A DNA stretch of 10,986 bases from SZUA-365 sp034002405 (GCA_034002405.1 JAVFAS010000088.1:1-10986); one strand, 5' to 3'; counted from the first letter of the stretch, positions 1 through 7,576 are shown. The notes: generated by a model from the sequence alone, not told the origin. Made by a program: numbers and translations.

Positions 1-1186
1 TCGTGGCCGTCGCGCGCGCGGCCGGGGTGAAGCGGGCGAGGAGGTCGGCGATGCCGGGTCCCCATCCGATGAGCACCGGCGTGGCCGCCATGCTGAAAAT
101 CGACGACGCGAGAAAGATCTGGTATCCCTCCTGCGTGATGACGCCGGCGTTGAGGCCGGCCACGGCGAGGATGAACGAGAATTCTCCGATGGGAATCAGC
201 GCGATCGCGGAGAGCAGGGCGGTCCGCAGGGGATAGCGCAGGAGCAGGACCGCGAGCAGGGCCAGCACCGTTTTTCCGGCAATGATGGCAAGCGACAACC
301 CGAAGATCGCGGGCCAGGCGCGCAGGAACGCGGCGGTGTCGAGCATCATGCCGATGGAGACGAAGAAAATGCTGGCGAACAGGTCCTTGAAGGGAATGAT
401 GTTGCCGATGGCCTGGTTGCTGTACTCCGATTCCGAGACGATGAGTCCCGCGAGGAAGGCCCCCAGCGCGAGCGAGAGTCCGATCGCGGACACCAGCCAT
501 GCGATGGCGAAACAGAGAATGACGATGACGAAGAGGAACAGTTCGCGGTCGCGTGTGCGGGCGATCTGATAGAGCACGGCTGGTGCGACATACCGCGCCG
601 TGACGATGACGGCCACGAGCGTCAGCGCGCTCTTGAGCAGCAGTCCGCCCACATTCCCGACGAGATCGAAATCGTCGGAGCCCACGAACAGCGGGATGAG
701 CAGGACGAGGAGAATCATGCCGATGTCCTGCGAGATGGAGATGCTCACCGCCAGGCGTCCATGGGGACTTTCCGCCTGACCCGATTCCTGGAGACTCTTG
801 AGAATGATCGCGGTACTGCTGGCCGCGATGAGGAAGCCGTAGAAAACGGACTCGCGGGTCTCGAATCCAAGCAGCGCCCCGAGCGCGGTGATGGCCAGGA
901 TCGTCAGGCCCATCTGCAGGCCCATGCCGATGAGCACCGCGCGTCCCATGCGCGCGAGTTCGCCGAGGGAAAACTGCAGGCCGACGCTGAACATCAGGAG
1001 GATCACACCGATATTGGCAAGCGAATCAACCATCTCGACCTGGGTGATGAGTCCCAGCGCGGACGGACCGACCAGAATCCCCGTCAGCAGATAACCGATC
1101 AGCGGCGGGATGCCGATCTTGTGGCACAGGAACAGCGCCACCGCGGAAAACAGCATGATGAGGAGCAATTCGGAAAGTATCGGCAT
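1..1186 (-). CDS. Kef-type CPA2 monovalent cation/proton antiporter, membrane domain (3' end beyond window)
   Basis: This is an inner-membrane antiporter that exchanges K+ (or Na+) for H+, for pH and ion homeostasis. I translated it from ATG at 1186-1184 with no stop through 395 codons to the window edge. It is very hydrophobic, with roughly 11-12 membrane segments. CPA2 landmarks: GYLLTGILVGP at residues 31-41, IGVILLMFSVGLQF at 59-72, SSTAIILK at 123-130 (the broken TM4 region), SPHGRLAVSISISQD at 140-154 with the Q153-D154 pair seen in KefB/KefC, LGAFLAGLIVSESEY at 241-255, PFKDLFASIFFVSIGM at 265-280 and a TM10-like lysine K305. KefB/C-type proteins usually carry a cytoplasmic TrkA-N/RCK domain after the membrane part; it would lie outside the window and cannot be judged. 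The start fits the usual CPA2 N-terminus, although no strong ribosome site precedes it. Substrate and exact subfamily (KefB, YbaL or GerN-like) are uncertain. Confidence 0.93.
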   Translation of the reverse strand, partial: MPILSELLLIMLFSAVALFLCHKIGIPPLIGYLLTGILVGPSALGLITQVEMVDSLANIGVILLMFSVGLQFSLGELARMGRAVLIGMGLQMGLTILAITALGALLGFETRESVFYGFLIAASSTAIILKSLQESGQAESPHGRLAVSISISQDIGMILLVLLIPLFVGSDDFDLVGNVGGLLLKSALTLVAVIVTARYVAPAVLYQIARTRDRELFLFVIVILCFAIAWLVSAIGLSLALGAFLAGLIVSESEYSNQAIGNIIPFKDLFASIFFVSIGMMLDTAAFLRAWPAIFGLSLAIIAGKTVLALLAVLLLRYPLRTALLSAIALIPIGEFSFILAVAGLNAGVITQEGYQIFLASSIFSMAATPVLIGWGPGIADLLARFTPAARATAT

Positions 1187-1435
1187 CGGAACGGCCTGGG
1201 TCCGGAATGTGGAATTCAATACATACAGAAAAGAAACACACCGGGAACTCGGACGCAAATGTCGATTTGCAGGTTGTTTCCCTGATGCGTACTATGGGAG
1301 AAATCGATAGAGGATGAGAACCTCCGGTATTGTAAGCCATCCGCCGCCCGTCGACCGTCATCGCGGGGATGTCCGCCGTATTGTCGCTGCCGGTATCGTG
1401 TGAAGTTTTCTGACCGTGGCCATTGAGGAATGGAA
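1187..1435. promoter_or_regulatory. Divergent intergenic region between antiporter and large secreted-protein gene
   Basis: The 249 bases separate two divergently read genes, so promoters for both should lie here. One possible plus-strand sigma70-like pair is TTGCAG (1267-1272) and TACTAT (1290-1295) with a 17-bp spacer; both boxes match the consensus only partly. A perfect 6-bp dyad, GCAAAT (1255-1260) and ATTTGC (1265-1270) around a GTCG loop, overlaps the putative -35 box and could be an operator. No convincing minus-strand promoter was found. There is no sign of a coding region or structured RNA. Confidence 0.35.
1425..1429 (+). promoter_or_regulatory. Ribosome binding site choosing the 1436 start
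   Basis: GAGGA ends directly against the first possible ATG (1430), which is too close for ribosome binding, but lies 6 bases before the second in-frame ATG at 1436. This favours 1436 as the start of the large secreted protein. The resulting N-terminus (MHRLLPARSL) is a normal signal-peptide start. Confidence 0.6.
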
Positions 1436-4400
1436 ATGCATCGCCTGCTGCCCGCGCGTTCGTTGCCTCTGCTGTTCGTCCTGCTGATCCTCGGCGCCGC
1501 CGCGACCGCCACGCCACGCGTGCCGGTTGCACCGCCGATGTGGCTTACACCACCGCTGCGTTCATCTGCTCCGCTGCGTCCGGCGGGAGGTGATCCGGTT
1601 GTCACCGGTGTATCGCTGCCGCGAATGTTCGTGTTCAACGAGGGGCAGTGGGACGCGCGCGTGCGCGCCGCCAGCTTCGGGCCGGGGAGCACGATCAGTG
1701 TCGGACGCGAGGGCTACCGGATCGCCGTGCGCAACGGCATCGCCGCGAGGGAGNNNNNNNNNNNNNNNNNNNNNNNNNNNNNNNNNNNNNNNNNNNNNNN
1801 NNNNNNNNNNNNNNNNNNNNNNNNNNNNNNNNNNNNNNNNNNNNNNNNNNNNNGTTCGTGTTCAACGAGGGGCAGTGGGACGCGCGCGTGCGCGCCGCCA
1901 GCTTCGGGCCGGGGAGCACGATCAGTGTCGGACGCGAGGGCTACCGGATCGCCGTGCGCAACGGCATCGCCGCGAGGGAGGCCGAGGCCTTCGCCACCCC
2001 GTATCCGGGGATGCGGCTGGTCGGGGTCTCCGCTGCCTGCGCCGTGCGGGGGAGGGATGTTCAGGAGCCGAAACTCCGATATCTGCGGGACGAGGGGACG
2101 GGTTCCGTCACGCGCATGCTGGACCGCCACCGGGTGCTGCGGTATGCCGGCGCGTGGAAGGGCATCGATGTCGATGTCACCGGCGCGGGTGCGACGCTGC
2201 GGCACACGGTGCGGGTGGCGGCGGGAGCCGATCCGTCCCGCGTCGCGCTGCGCTTCGATCATGTCACGACGGAACAACTCGCCGCATCGGTGCAGGGGAG
2301 TGACGCGGGCAGGATCCGGCTCGACGAACGGGATGACGGTGTGGACGTTTCGATCGGCGGCACGCCCGCGGTCGCGGCCTTCACCGTGACCGTGGTGTAC
2401 CGCTACTACTGGGGCGGGAGCGGCAATGACTGGGGCGGCGCCAGCCGGGTGGACCGGGCCGGCGACCTGCATGTGACCGGTATCACGCTGAGTGCGAATT
2501 TCCCGCTTGTCCCGGGAGGGACGCCACCCAACGGCAGCACGTCCGCGACGTTTGTCGCGGTGCTCTCGGGGGATGGGAAGAGTGTCCGCTACAGTACGGT
2601 CTTCGATCAAGCCGCGCTCAGCTGGGTGAATGACATGCATCACCTCGTCATCGGCAAGCATGACCGGACCATCCTGCATCTGTATGCGAACAACGTCGCG
2701 TCGCTGCTCACTCCCGATGCGCAGTTTCATCCGCGGTGGACGGCCGGGAGCGCGATGCTCGTCCTCGACGATGCCGGGGCCATCCTCTACGGAACCGCTA
2801 CGCCCGACAGTGGTCGAATCCCGTTCATGGACATGGAATCCGGCAACGACGGCGCCATCTACGCCGTCACAACGGTCAACGGCACCAATCCGACCATAAA
2901 CCCGCTGCCGGAGTATCTCACGCCGGATGCCTATCAGTCCACATGGCAGGGACTCACGGACGGCGTGATCATGAAATTCGATGCGGATACCTACCAGCTG
3001 ACCTATGCGAGCCTTTTTGGCGGCCCGGGGACGGACAATCTTTCCTCGATCACGGTGGATGGCTGTGGCTCGGTGGCGGTGAGCGGTACCAACAGCGGGG
3101 GAGGCTATCCGCTGGTGAATGCCGCCCAGGAGCGGAACGCCGGCGGCATGGATCTCGTGTTCACGCGGTTCTCGCAGGACTTCCAGCGCATCATCTACTC
3201 GACCTACCTGGGAGGAATGTACTCGGAAGAGGCGTGGGGGAATGGATACGGCGGTGGATGGGACGCGGAACGTCGGTTGCGCTTCGACCCCGACGGAAAT
3301 CTCTATTTCGTCGGCGTCACCGCGTCACCCGATTTCCCCGTGCTTCGACCGGTGCAGGCCCGGATAGGCCTCAATTCCGATATTGTTCTCGGAAAATATT
3401 CTCCCACTGGTGAACTGCTCTTCAGCAGTTATTTCGGAGGTTCGCATCATGAATACGGCAGCGGCCTCGATATCGATGCCTGCGGGAACATGATTCTCTT
3501 CGGAAGTTCCGCGAGCCGGGATCTTCCCCTCGTCCAGCCCATGATCGACTCGGGCTTCGCCTTTCTCGCGGTGATCGACACGCGGCAATCCGTGCTGCGC
3601 TTCAGCAGCTGGATCCCGAATCACAATGGGTACAACTACAATTACTGGTGGTATGGTGCGAGTGTCACGCTGCACGGGACGGACCTCTATCTCGCGAACG
3701 CCGCGTGGAGACATTTCGCACCTCCGGCGACGCCGGGGTATCCCGATGGCGGGGGGAACGACAGCAGCGATGTCCAGATCCTGCGTATCGACATGCCCGA
3801 CCTTTGCAGCCGGATGGTGTTCCAGGACAAGAGCACGGAAAACGGCGGACTGTTCGCCGTCCCGCTCGGAACGGATACGCTGCGCATCGATCTCGACCGC
3901 ATGACGCATGCCCCGCCCACGATCGGTGTGTCCTGTCGCGTGCGGAATTTCTCGCCGCAGCTTCCCTCGGACTCCGTGATCGTCACCCTGCGTGTGCCGC
4001 CGTATCTCGAACCGGCAACGGGGGGGGCGCCCCTGCGCCAGGTGCTCGCGCCACTTGCGCCGGGGGACAGTGTGGATGTGACCTGGCTGCTCCGTCCGGT
4101 GATCGACAGCATCATCCCGATGACGATGCTTCCCGTGTCCGTGGTGTACGCGACCGGAGGAGAGTGTCCCTCGGGCGACGGCTTCGATGCGGAGATCCCC
4201 GTCATCTATACCGACATTCCGGATGCGGAATTCCGTTGTGAACTGTTCCTCACGCCTGCGTTCGCGGTGAAGTCCGACACCACGCGGCTGGAGCATGACA
4301 CCATGCTGGTGACCCTGCGCATCCGCAACATTTCGACCACGGCGGGACAGCTGCGTCATGCGATCCTGCGGCTGATCGACGGCAGCGGGGTGACCATGCT

Positions 4401-6627
4401 CGCGCCGACGGACAGCATCGTCGTGCCCCCGCTGCTCGCGGGGAACGGCGAGATCGAGTTTCAATGGTTGATTGGAGTCAAATCCTGGCCCTTCGGGCGT
4501 CCCCTGCATTTCGTCGCCACGCTGGTCGACACCTTCGGCATCGTGGTCGGGGAGTGCGAGCTCCGGGACGGGATACCCGGCAGCTTCGGGAGCACCTGCA
4601 CGCTGCACGTGACCACACCCGTGCGCGTGCGCGCCGATGACAGCAGCTTCGTGCCCGACCCGATTGTCGCGACGGCAATGATCCACAACCTGTCCGACAC
4701 CCTGCGGCCGTACCGGGATCTCCGCCTCGACCTCTCCGTCGCGCGGCATATCAAAGCCGCCGCCGGCGAGACGCTGCGGCGGCCGGACTTCACCATCGAC
4801 GAGGACTCCGCGCGCGGCTTCACCTGGCTGCTGCGCGTCTCTCCGCCACCGAATCAAACCGAGACCGAGACCGTCCGCATGATCTACCGGACCAACTCCG
4901 ACACGACCGAGCGGAGCTGCAGCGCCGACCTGCGCATCATCCTGATGGCATCGAACGTCAGTTGTGAAGTGAATGGCCCCGACACGCTGTTGATCGACGC
5001 GGTGCGGGGACGGTTCGTCGACGACACCGTCCGCATGGCGGTGGTGGTGCGCAACACCGGCGGATTGGCGCAGGACATCGAGCATGTGCGACTGGCGATC
5101 GAACCCGTGGACGCGGCCCGGTTGTTGGGTCCGGACACACAGGGCATGGCGCAGCTGCGTCCCGGAAAATCAGATACCGTAGTCTGGAATTTGATGGTCC
5201 CGGTGCTGCCGGTGCCGCGCACGCTTCGTTTCACCGCCACCGTCACCGCGCCGGGGGGACGTGTGCTCAGCACCTGCCCGGGCTCGGTGCAGGTGAATGC
5301 GCTCCCGGTCGAATGCGCGCTCCTGGCGCCTGACACGGTACGCTACGACGCCGCGAGCGGCCGCTTCGACCCGGAGGAATTCGCGGTCGTCGCACTGCTC
5401 GAAAATCGGAGTGACTCATCCTATACCAATCTGCGCGCGCTGCTCGACGACGGGCTGCTGCAGCGCGCCATGCTGGCGCCCGGCGAGACCGCCGAGCGGC
5501 AGCGGGCGGAACTGCGTCCGGGCGAGACCTGGGACGCGCGCTGGCGTCTGGTGCCGCAATGGGGCGACCGTGCGTACTCCCAGCGCCTGCGGGTGCGGTT
5601 CTTCTTCGACCCGCTGATCGCGCCGACCCTGTGCGAGGCCGTGACCGAGATCGGCGGTGCGCCGCGCGACGCGACGCTGCGCTGTGAGACGGCGGGACAC
5701 GACAGTGTGTGGGCGGACAGCTATTACGAAGCGATGATCCCCGATCCACTGCAGGTGCAGTACACCGTGCGCAACACGGGCAATGTCACCTCGGCGGCTT
5801 GTGCGCTGGCGATCATCCCACCGCCGATGCTGGAACTGGCCGGTGGGGAGGACAGCGTGCGCACGGTACCGGCATTGTTGCCGGGTGAATCCTTCGCGGC
5901 CGAATGGCTGCTGCGCGTTCTCCCCGATCGCATCACCACCGAGCCATGGGTTGTGCACTGGCGGAGCGACTGCGAGGGACTCGCGGCGGGCTCCGCCTGC
6001 GCGCACGCCATCACCTTCATCGGCGGCGCACCCGCGGGTGTGGTGCTGACGCCCTGGCTGCTGCGCTTCGCGGCGGAGCGAGAGGGTCCGCTCCCCGCCG
6101 CGCAACCGGTGTGGCTGTGGACCGGCGGCGGCGCGTCGCCGACCTGGCAGGTCACGCAGCGGCCGTCTTGGCTGGAGGCCGTACCGGTCTCCGGCGCGGG
6201 ACGGACGACGATGACCGTGGCGCCGAACAGCACGACGCTGCCGGTGGGCGTGCATGCGGACGTGGTGTCGATCGACCCGTATCCGCTGAGCAGCGGCGAC
6301 ATCCAGGTGCTGTACAACATCCGCACGAAGCTGGGCGCCGACGGGGCGCCCGCGGCGGTCGCGCTCGATATCGGATCGATGTATCCGAATCCTGTCGTCG
6401 CCGGTCGCGATGTTTTGCTCCGTCTCCGTTCGGATGCGGCGGTGGCCGTGCGGATCGAACTGCGTGATCTGCTGGGCCGGTTGCGGTATCGTACCGAGGT
6501 GGCGGGGGATGGATGGGACGGCGAGACCGTCCGCATCCCCACGACCGATCTCCCGTCCGGCACCTATCTGCTCACCGCGCGGGCCGGGGAGCGACGGGCG
6601 AACCGGCTGCTGTTGGTGTTGCCGTAG
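1436..6627 (+). CDS. Giant secreted T9SS substrate: SBBP beta-propeller plus six Cys-paired repeats (gene interrupted by assembly gap)
   Basis: This is probably an exported, surface-bound or released structural or adhesive protein; no catalytic site was seen. If the 127-bp duplicate and the 100 Ns are removed (joining 1753 to 1981), one 1654-residue frame results. Residues 1-25 are a signal peptide with an AxA-type cleavage site (ATA before TPRV). Residues 64-240 (FNEGQW, later YAGAWKGIDVDV and VAAGADPSRVALRFD) resemble the DUF7948 module that precedes SBBP propellers. Residues 247-710 hold SBBP blades (WGGSGND, FGGPGTD, LGGMYSEE, FGGSHHEYG, each followed by a DxxG and a TGxTxSxxFP-like end). 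Residues 715-1450 are six repeats of about 120 residues, 1458-1557 an Ig/BACON-like domain, and 1573-1654 a Por sorting domain. As deposited, the part before the gap and the part after it lie in different frames, so automatic gene callers would split or mis-start it. Specific role unknown. Confidence 0.85.
1627..1753 (+). repeat. 127-bp duplicate, left copy (assembly overlap)
   Basis: These 127 bases end exactly at the first N and are identical to 1854-1980, which begin exactly after the last N. Their position hard against both gap edges, and the length 127 (a common maximum k-mer in de Bruijn assemblers), indicate two contig ends that share sequence but were not merged. The copy encodes the start of the DUF7948-like module. 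Confidence 0.9.
1754..1853. other. Assembly gap of 100 Ns (probably no missing sequence)
   Basis: This run of exactly 100 Ns is the usual placeholder for a gap of unknown size. Because both flanks carry the same 127 bases, the true distance is probably negative (an overlap) and nothing is missing. Collapsing it makes codon 106 of the large gene (GAG, ending at 1753) run directly into GCC at 1981 in frame. Confidence 0.9.
1854..1980 (+). repeat. 127-bp duplicate, right copy (assembly overlap)
   Basis: This is identical base for base to 1627-1753 and starts directly after the N run. It is in the frame that continues to the stop at 6627, so it is the copy that belongs to the long downstream reading frame. 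The unique sequence resumes at 1981 with AEAFATPYPG. Confidence 0.9.
2401..3798 (+). repeat. SBBP-type beta-propeller blades within the secreted protein
   Basis: Recognisable blade starts lie near 2404 (YYWGGSGNDWGG), 3010 (SLFGGPGTDN), 3202 (TYLGGMYSEE) and 3427 (SYFGGSHHEYG). Each is followed by a hydrophobic-D-xx-G strand such as VDRAGDLHVTG or FDPDGNLYFVG, and mostly by an ending such as ASPDFPVLRPVQ. This is the SBBP pattern. The stretches 2500-3000 and 3600-3798 appear to be degenerate or expanded blades, giving perhaps six or seven in all. Blade three has a Gly/Trp-rich insertion (GNGYGGGWDAE), and residues 653-665 form an Asn/Tyr/Trp cluster (NHNGYNYNYWWYG). Confidence 0.75.
3805..6033 (+). 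repeat. Six tandem Cys-bracketed beta-sandwich-like repeats, about 120 residues each
   Basis: Repeat starts are marked by a Cys in a first strand at residues 715, 859, 979, 1101, 1218 and 1341 (codons 3805, 4237, 4597, 4963, 5314, 5683). Each then shows a V/L-rich strand ending in a V/I-RN-like motif (CRVRNFS, LRIRNIS, AMIHNLS, VVVRNTG, LLENRSD, YTVRNTG), a strand with LxPG- or LAPGDS-like turns, and a W-x-L strand (VTWLLRP, FQWLIGV, FTWLLRV, VVWNLMV, ARWRLVP, AEWLLRV). A second Cys closes each repeat at 835, 965, 1086, 1205, 1324 and 1437/1446. The shape resembles CARDB- or Ig-like adhesion domains, but I cannot assign a named family. Confidence 0.7.
6364..6624 (+). other. Type IX secretion (Por) C-terminal sorting domain of the large protein
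   Basis: The last roughly 80 residues show the type A T9SS sorting signature: MYPNPVVAG, then a strand with IELRDLLGRLRYR, then DLPSGTYLLTARAG and a final RLLLVLP. In known T9SS substrates this domain directs passage across the outer membrane and is usually removed, with the protein attached to surface lipid or released. Its presence implies a T9SS machinery elsewhere in the genome. Confidence 0.88.
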
Positions 6628-6686
6628 CGAGCGGCGTCGTCGCGTTCTTTGCATCCCGGACCATTCCGCGGGAGGGAAGCACATCC

Positions 6687-6929
6687 GTGCCGCGCATCCG
6701 GCATTTCGGACCGGCGCTCGAGGCCTGGGAGGAGAACGGCGAACTCGATCCGTCTCTGCTTCCGTATCCACTGGTGGAACTCGATTCTTCCCGCGCGGTG
6801 TTCGAAAGCGAGAAGAGCGGCACGCGCCTGCGCTACGAGCATGACGGAAACGACATCCTCACCATCACGCTCGAACAGCCGCGGGATGGAGCGATGCACG
6901 CGGAAATATTCACGTTCCGGAGAAAGTAA
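6687..6929 (+). CDS. Small hypothetical protein, 80 residues
   Basis: I do not recognise this protein. The frame starts best at GTG 6687, preceded by GGAGG (6671-6675) at 11 bases, and begins PRIRHFGPALEAW. The third codon positions are strongly G/C, as in neighbouring genes, which supports real coding. It is soluble and acidic in the middle (EAWEENGELDPS), with a predicted beta-rich second half (RLRYEHDGNDILTITL) and a basic end (FTFRRK). It has no signal peptide, membrane helix or Cys. It follows the large secreted-protein gene by 59 bases and its stop lies 4 bases before the next ATG, so it is probably co-translated with the NTF2-like gene. The frame is also open upstream inside the large gene, so an earlier start cannot be fully excluded. 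Confidence 0.6.
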   Translation: MPRIRHFGPALEAWEENGELDPSLLPYPLVELDSSRAVFESEKSGTRLRYEHDGNDILTITLEQPRDGAMHAEIFTFRRK

Positions 6930-6933
6930 CGAC

Positions 6934-7320
6934 ATGAAGGAAGCCAGACGGATCCTCGATACATGGGTGGAAAAACTCCGCGCCAACGATCTCGACGCCA
7001 TCATCGCGATGTACGCACCGGGCAGCGTGCTTCTGCCCACATTCTCGCCGCATCGCATCGCGTCGTCCGCCTCCCTGCGCGAGTACTTCGCCGCATTGGT
7101 TGCCCGCGACCATCTCACGGTCACGGTGCATGAAGAATCGCTTCGCATCATTCCGATCGGTGGCTCGGCGGCCACGCTGGTCGGCATTTACTCGTTTTCC
7201 TTCGTTGTCGACGACACGACGCTCACCTTTCCATCGCGCTTCACCTTCGTGATCGACACCGCCGCGCAGGCGCCGATTCTCCATCATCATTCCTCCCAGG
7301 TTCCCCGCACCCTGAGCTGA
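6934..7320 (+). CDS. NTF2-like (SnoaL / CaMKII association domain type) protein
   Basis: This is a 128-residue soluble cone-barrel protein of the NTF2-like superfamily, closest by eye to the calcium/calmodulin-dependent kinase II association-domain-like (PF08332) and SgcJ/EcaC/DUF4440 proteins. Landmarks are WVEKLRANDLDAIIAMYAPGSVLLPTFS (about residues 11-38), LREYFAAL at 48-55, IYSFSF at 85-90, RFTFVID at 102-108 and HHHSSQVP at 117-124; the last is typical of that family. Members form dimers or larger rings and bind small ligands or partners; the substrate here is unknown. ATG 6934 is preceded by GGAGA (6919-6923) at 10 bases, inside the end of the 80-residue gene. That close spacing suggests a two-gene unit. 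No signal peptide is seen, so it should act in the cytoplasm. Confidence 0.85.
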   Translation: MKEARRILDTWVEKLRANDLDAIIAMYAPGSVLLPTFSPHRIASSASLREYFAALVARDHLTVTVHEESLRIIPIGGSAATLVGIYSFSFVVDDTTLTFPSRFTFVIDTAAQAPILHHHSSQVPRTLS

Positions 7321-7343
7321 CCGGGGGCTTCCGTCGCCCGTTC

Positions 7344-7363
7344 CCCGGGGCTCACGCCCCGGG
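7344..7363. repeat. GC-rich perfect hairpin, possible dispersed intergenic repeat
   Basis: CCCGGGGC (7344-7351) and GCCCCGGG (7356-7363) form a perfect 8-bp stem around a TCAC loop. It sits 23 bases after the stop of the NTF2-like gene, but no T-run follows, so a classical intrinsic terminator is not supported. The flanking GGGGGCTTCCGTCGCCCG has a similar stem-loop flavour, reminiscent of dispersed GC-rich intergenic repeats. The assembly breaks 8 bases later, which would fit a multicopy element. Confidence 0.5.
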
Positions 7364-7371
7364 CGATGATG

Positions 7372-7471
7372 NNNNNNNNNNNNNNNNNNNNNNNNNNNNN
7401 NNNNNNNNNNNNNNNNNNNNNNNNNNNNNNNNNNNNNNNNNNNNNNNNNNNNNNNNNNNNNNNNNNNNNNN
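7372..7471. other. Assembly gap of 100 Ns
   Basis: This is a second placeholder run of exactly 100 Ns. Unlike the first gap, the two flanks share no sequence, so real bases of unknown number are probably missing. No reading frame with convincing coding character enters or leaves it. Confidence 0.9.
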
Positions 7472-7546
7472 GGGGCGATTCGGGCGCGCAGGGGCGGGAC
7501 ATCGCGGGAAGACCATCACGTTCTGCAGATTTTCGGACCCGTGATG

Positions 7547-7576
7547 TTGATATATGTGCCGGAAGTTGCTAACTTC
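7547..7576 (+). promoter_or_regulatory. Candidate sdhCAB promoter with overlapping dyad
   Basis: TTGATA (7547-7552) lies 17 bases before TAACTT (7570-7575). The first box is close to the sigma70 -35 consensus, the second only weakly like a -10 box; TAACTTCT also resembles the Bacteroidota TAnnTTTG element. A perfect 6-bp dyad, GAAGTT (7562-7567) and AACTTC (7571-7576), covers the -10 region and could be an operator. It lies about 125 bases before the sdhC ATG. Confidence 0.35.

Noticed and set aside
761..1285. Plus-strand frame (174 codons) opposite the antiporter
   Set aside because: It is hydrophilic, Gln/Asp/Arg-rich with no domain, whereas the minus strand encodes conserved CPA2 motifs throughout.
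1648..1753. Apparent ATG start at 1648 for the long frame ending at 6627
   Set aside because: It is in frame with the downstream part only because 100 Ns were inserted. The sequence between 1648 and the gap is out of frame with the real gene, as shown by the same DNA translated correctly after the gap.
1627..1980. A genuine tandem duplication or mobile-element target duplication
   Set aside because: The copies end exactly at both gap edges, are identical, and collapse to one intact frame; an unmerged contig overlap is simpler. No transposase or inverted terminal repeats are seen.
3325..5085. Long minus-strand open frame (586 codons) opposite the secreted-protein gene
   Set aside because: Its protein is low-complexity, rich in Arg/His/Gly and without domains. 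The plus strand here encodes clear SBBP and repeat motifs, so this is a GC-rich shadow.
3805..6033. CRISPR array or DNA-level tandem repeat in the repeat-rich part of the secreted protein
   Set aside because: The periodicity is only at protein level and is strongly diverged; there are no short identical direct repeats with spacers.
5416..6771. Minus-strand open frame (451 codons) across the end of the secreted-protein gene
   Set aside because: It lies opposite the repeats and the T9SS sorting domain, has Arg/Gln-rich composition and no recognisable fold; it is a shadow.
7344..7363. Intrinsic terminator after the NTF2-like gene
   Set aside because: The stem is strong but is followed by GCGATGATG and the gap, with no run of T.
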